From Fodinibius sp052060035 (GTDB lineage Bacteria; Bacteroidota; Rhodothermia; Balneolales; Balneolaceae), in the NCBI RefSeq assembly GCF_052060035.1, contig NZ_JBPOEA010000002.1:372001-436000 (forward strand): DNA of 64,000 nt. Reading direction: 5' to 3'. Shown here piece after piece: positions 61,827 through 64,000 of the stretch (positions are counted from its first letter, which is position 1; every line of letters begins with the position of its first letter). The translations under genes and the position numbers were made by a program. The notes under the pieces were generated by a model that saw nothing but the letters and a program-made list of their open reading frames with translations, ran no database searches and was not told the DNA's origin.

Positions 61827-62948
61827 TCAGAACCATCCCTTTCGTTTAAAGTAGAAAATCATAATAACAGCAATGACTCCCATAACGCCCATTGCTGCTG
61901 GATATCCCCAGTACCAGCTTAGTTCCGGCATGTTATAGGGACTCGTTTCGGGATCAAAGTTCATTCCATAGACACCGGCAACAAAGGTAAGCGGTATAAA
62001 AATAGTGGCAATGATGGTGAGGACTTTCATTACCTCGTTCATCCTGTTACTTACGTAGGACATATACATATCATGAAGCCCTAAAACCATATCTCGATAA
62101 TTCTCGATATTATCGATCACCTGAATAATATGATCGTAAACATCGCGCAGGAAAATTTTAGTGCTATTATCAATAAATTGGGATTCATCCCTGATGGCCG
62201 TGTTCAAGGCATCGCGAAGCGGCCAAACAGACTTACGAAAGAAAATAATTTCGCGCCGGATTTTATGTGTTTGTTGTAACAGGTGGTCTTCGGGACCTTT
62301 TAAAAGTTCATCCTCCAAGGCTTCTATGTCATCACCGATATATTCAATCACATTAAAATAATAGTCAACAATAGTATCTATTAGGGCATAGGTTAGGTAG
62401 TCGGCCCCTTTTTGTCGGACGCGGGAGGCTTTTATAGATAATCGATCAAGTACAGGTTTAAAATGATCGTTATCTGTTTCCTGGAACGAAAGCACATAAT
62501 TTTTACCCAGCACAATGCTTATTTGCTCACTGTTTATTTTTTGTCCTCCGTTGGAATATGACAATAAACGAAGTACAAAAAAGATGCAATTGTCGTATAC
62601 CTCAACCTTGGGACGTTGGGAAGTGTGAACAATATCTTCCTGAATTAGAGGGTGTAATTCAAAAAAGTCCCATATTGATTTAAGTTTTTCAGTGTCATGC
62701 AAACCTCTGACTTTAACCCAGGTTTTGGAAGGGGTATCGAGGTATTGCTGTGCCTTTTGGATTTCATTGATCGAAATCTCCTCGATATGATCTGCACTAT
62801 AATCATGGACGGTAATTTTTATGTTATCCATGTGACGTACTCCCGTATGTTCTACGGTACCCGGGGGAGAACCGGGTTTTTTCCGATCTCCTGATCGGCG
62901 AAAATGGATGCTTGGAAGTAAGTTTTTGAGCTTATTTCTGGGAGCCAT
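61827..62948 (-). CDS. corA: CorA-family magnesium/cobalt transporter
   Basis: Pentameric divalent-cation channel. Two C-terminal helices contain the GMN selectivity motif in AGVYGMNFDPE, followed by the second helix and a basic C-terminus KRKGWF. A large cytoplasmic funnel domain occupies about residues 40-310. The length of 373 residues is normal. It has a 30-residue basic, Pro-rich N-terminal segment before the fold starts at MDNIKITVHD (residue 40), so translation could begin there instead. A 53-nt gap to the Usp gene suggests one operon. Confidence 0.9.
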   Translation of the reverse strand: MAPRNKLKNLLPSIHFRRSGDRKKPGSPPGTVEHTGVRHMDNIKITVHDYSADHIEEISINEIQKAQQYLDTPSKTWVKVRGLHDTEKLKSIWDFFELHPLIQEDIVHTSQRPKVEVYDNCIFFVLRLLSYSNGGQKINSEQISIVLGKNYVLSFQETDNDHFKPVLDRLSIKASRVRQKGADYLTYALIDTIVDYYFNVIEYIGDDIEALEDELLKGPEDHLLQQTHKIRREIIFFRKSVWPLRDALNTAIRDESQFIDNSTKIFLRDVYDHIIQVIDNIENYRDMVLGLHDMYMSYVSNRMNEVMKVLTIIATIFIPLTFVAGVYGMNFDPETSPYNMPELSWYWGYPAAMGVMGVIAVIMIFYFKRKGWF

Positions 62949-63039
62949 ACCTATGCTTTTTTATGATTAAACTTAAGGCCAGTAATATGGTTAAGCTTTA
63001 ATCCTAAAACAAGCATATAAATAGCTGTTAGCAAGGAGG

Positions 63040-63210
63040 TTACATATAATCCGAACCTTGACGCTTATTGAGAATCCAGTGGATTATGGGCGGAGCAATA
63101 AAGAGAACGATGACAACATTTCCTGTATAGATATAGATTAAAACTGCCGCTAAAATACATGCCAACAATACGATTATGGAGATCAGGCTTGTTTTTTGGT
63201 TGATATCCAT
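63040..63210 (-). CDS. Small two-helix membrane protein (56 aa)
   Basis: The frame from 63210 reads MDINQKTSLISI, then two hydrophobic helices (about residues 8-28 and 30-47) and a short basic tail KRQGSDYM. No family recognised. The longer frame (to 63243) would overlap the permease gene, so the ATG at 63210, 4 nt after the permease stop, is preferred. Position suggests translation coupled to the permease. A possible accessory subunit, but unproved. Confidence 0.6.
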   Translation of the reverse strand: MDINQKTSLISIIVLLACILAAVLIYIYTGNVVIVLFIAPPIIHWILNKRQGSDYM

Positions 63211-63214
63211 AGTG

Positions 63215-64000
63215 TTAAGTAGTTTCCATGCGTAATACTTCAAGCGGGGTCTTTTTATAGACGCTTCGGCTGTTAAACATACCTATTAGAATTGTAAGTC
63301 CCGTAACAATCAGTGTTCCCAGAATTATGACCCAGAGGTTGGGCGTAAAAGTAATATTAAAATAGAAATAGCCCAGCAGCCAGGTGGCTCCTACCGACAA
63401 AATTAGTCCTGTAAGGGCAGACAGAATTCCGAGGAAGAGGTACTCCACCGAAAGTATTTGGATGATCTGTTTTTTGCTGGCTCCAATGGTCCGCAGAAGC
63501 ACACTTTCTTTGATGCGCTGGAATCGGCTTGTGGCTACCGAACTTGCTAAAACAATGAGTCCGGTAAGAATACTGAACAGCGCCATAAACTGAACCGCAA
63601 ACGAAATTTTATCGATAAATTGGTTGATGGTTTCCAGGATACGGCTGACATCAATAGCCGACACATTGGGATATTCTTGTACGACCGATTGTTGTATAGA
63701 GGCTGAGGCCTCTTGGCTGGGAGCCCGCGAAATGGTAACATAAATTTGTGGAGCAGGTTCCAAGACACCAGCTGGAAATAGCATGAAAAAGTTAGGCTGC
63801 ACCCGCTGGAAGTCGACTTCCCGAATACTTCCCACATAAGCTTCAACCGGAACCCCTTGTACATCAAAGGTAAGGGAATCGCCAATAGCTAAGTTCAGAT
63901 CCTCAGATATTTCTTTTGCCGCGGACACCGGAACGCGTCCTGTATCGGGAGCTTGGCCGATCCATTGTCCTTCGAGCAGTGTTTCGGAATCAATAAGCGA
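63215..64000 (-). CDS. FtsX-family ABC transporter permease (C-terminal part)
   Basis: The frame continues to the window edge without a stop; 261 residues are visible. The start of the visible part (EGQWIGQ...VPVSAAKEISEDLNLAIGDSLTFDVQG) matches the periplasmic domain of YbbP/LolC-type permeases, and three membrane helices follow, with the typical RFQRIKESVLLRTIGASKKQI loop and the end KKTPLEVLRMETT. The GTG at 63928 is an internal codon, not a start. Such permeases pair with a LolD-like ATPase, outside this window. Role may be lipoprotein release or export of small hydrophobic molecules. Confidence 0.88.
   Translation of the reverse strand, partial: SLIDSETLLEGQWIGQAPDTGRVPVSAAKEISEDLNLAIGDSLTFDVQGVPVEAYVGSIREVDFQRVQPNFFMLFPAGVLEPAPQIYVTISRAPSQEASASIQQSVVQEYPNVSAIDVSRILETINQFIDKISFAVQFMALFSILTGLIVLASSVATSRFQRIKESVLLRTIGASKKQIIQILSVEYLFLGILSALTGLILSVGATWLLGYFYFNITFTPNLWVIILGTLIVTGLTILIGMFNSRSVYKKTPLEVLRMETT

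Overview
The window looks like chromosomal DNA of a free-living, probably marine or halophilic, aerobic member of the Bacteroidota/Balneolota/Rhodothermota group. Three things point there: SusC/SusD glycan uptake genes with an ECF sigma/FecR pair, several promoters of the TTG-N19..21-TAnnTTTG type, and a short RpoD without region 1.1. A single-chain E2-E1 2-oxoglutarate dehydrogenase, which I recall from Balneolaceae as well as Actinobacteria, makes Balneolota my best guess. That is inference; no rRNA gene is present. Almost everything is single-copy housekeeping or metabolic DNA. I see no insertion sequence, prophage, CRISPR array or tRNA.

Layout. 1-3.1 kb: rpsT (partial, minus strand), cmk and rpsA. 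3.1-4.5 kb: a small unknown gene and a MoxR ATPase on the minus strand. 4.8-11.2 kb: the distal membrane arm of complex I (nuoJ, K, L, M, N), split by a terminator after nuoK and carrying a pterin dehydratase gene (phhB-like) between nuoM and nuoN. 11.3-12.5 kb: rpsF-rpsR-rplI with a candidate leader hairpin. 12.5-20.1 kb: dsbD, an exbB-exbD-exbD transport energiser cluster with an extra small membrane protein, thiL and ftsH. 20.2-25.1 kb: a beta-helix surface lipoprotein and a TonB-dependent receptor behind three 11-bp-spaced repeats resembling a Pho box. 25.1-28.3 kb: an arsenic operon (arsR, arsM, arsC, acr3) with a clear ArsR operator. 28.4-29.9 kb: a 6-pyruvoyl-tetrahydropterin synthase and FolE2.

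29.9-43.7 kb is a polysaccharide utilisation locus whose enzymes (GH3 beta-glucosidase, GH16 endo-beta-glucanase) suggest laminarin or a similar beta-1,3-glucan. The binding and import proteins are SusC with an STN signalling domain, SusD and a PKD lipoprotein. The ECF sigma factor and FecR would sense SusC occupancy, and an MFS sugar porter would import the released sugar. 43.9-47.5 kb: the fused 2-oxoglutarate dehydrogenase. 47.8-52.3 kb: a tight operon of oligoendopeptidase F, a GAF plus degenerate GGDEF-like protein and phosphopentomutase. 52.4-53.3 kb: rpoD. 53.4-59.9 kb: a beta-propeller sensor kinase, its LuxR-type regulator, a low-complexity lipoprotein and an outer-membrane barrel. 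59.9-64 kb (minus strand): a nuclease/phosphatase-fold lipoprotein, a tandem UspA protein, CorA, a tiny membrane protein and the end of an FtsX-type permease.

The most interesting points are the Pho-box-like array in front of a TonB receptor that sits next to an arsenic operon, the three pterin genes that together suggest a tetrahydrobiopterin-type cofactor, the degenerate GGDEF protein in a peptidase/nucleotide-salvage operon, and an STN-SusC/FecR/ECF circuit controlling a beta-glucan locus. None is proved to be a new system by sequence alone.
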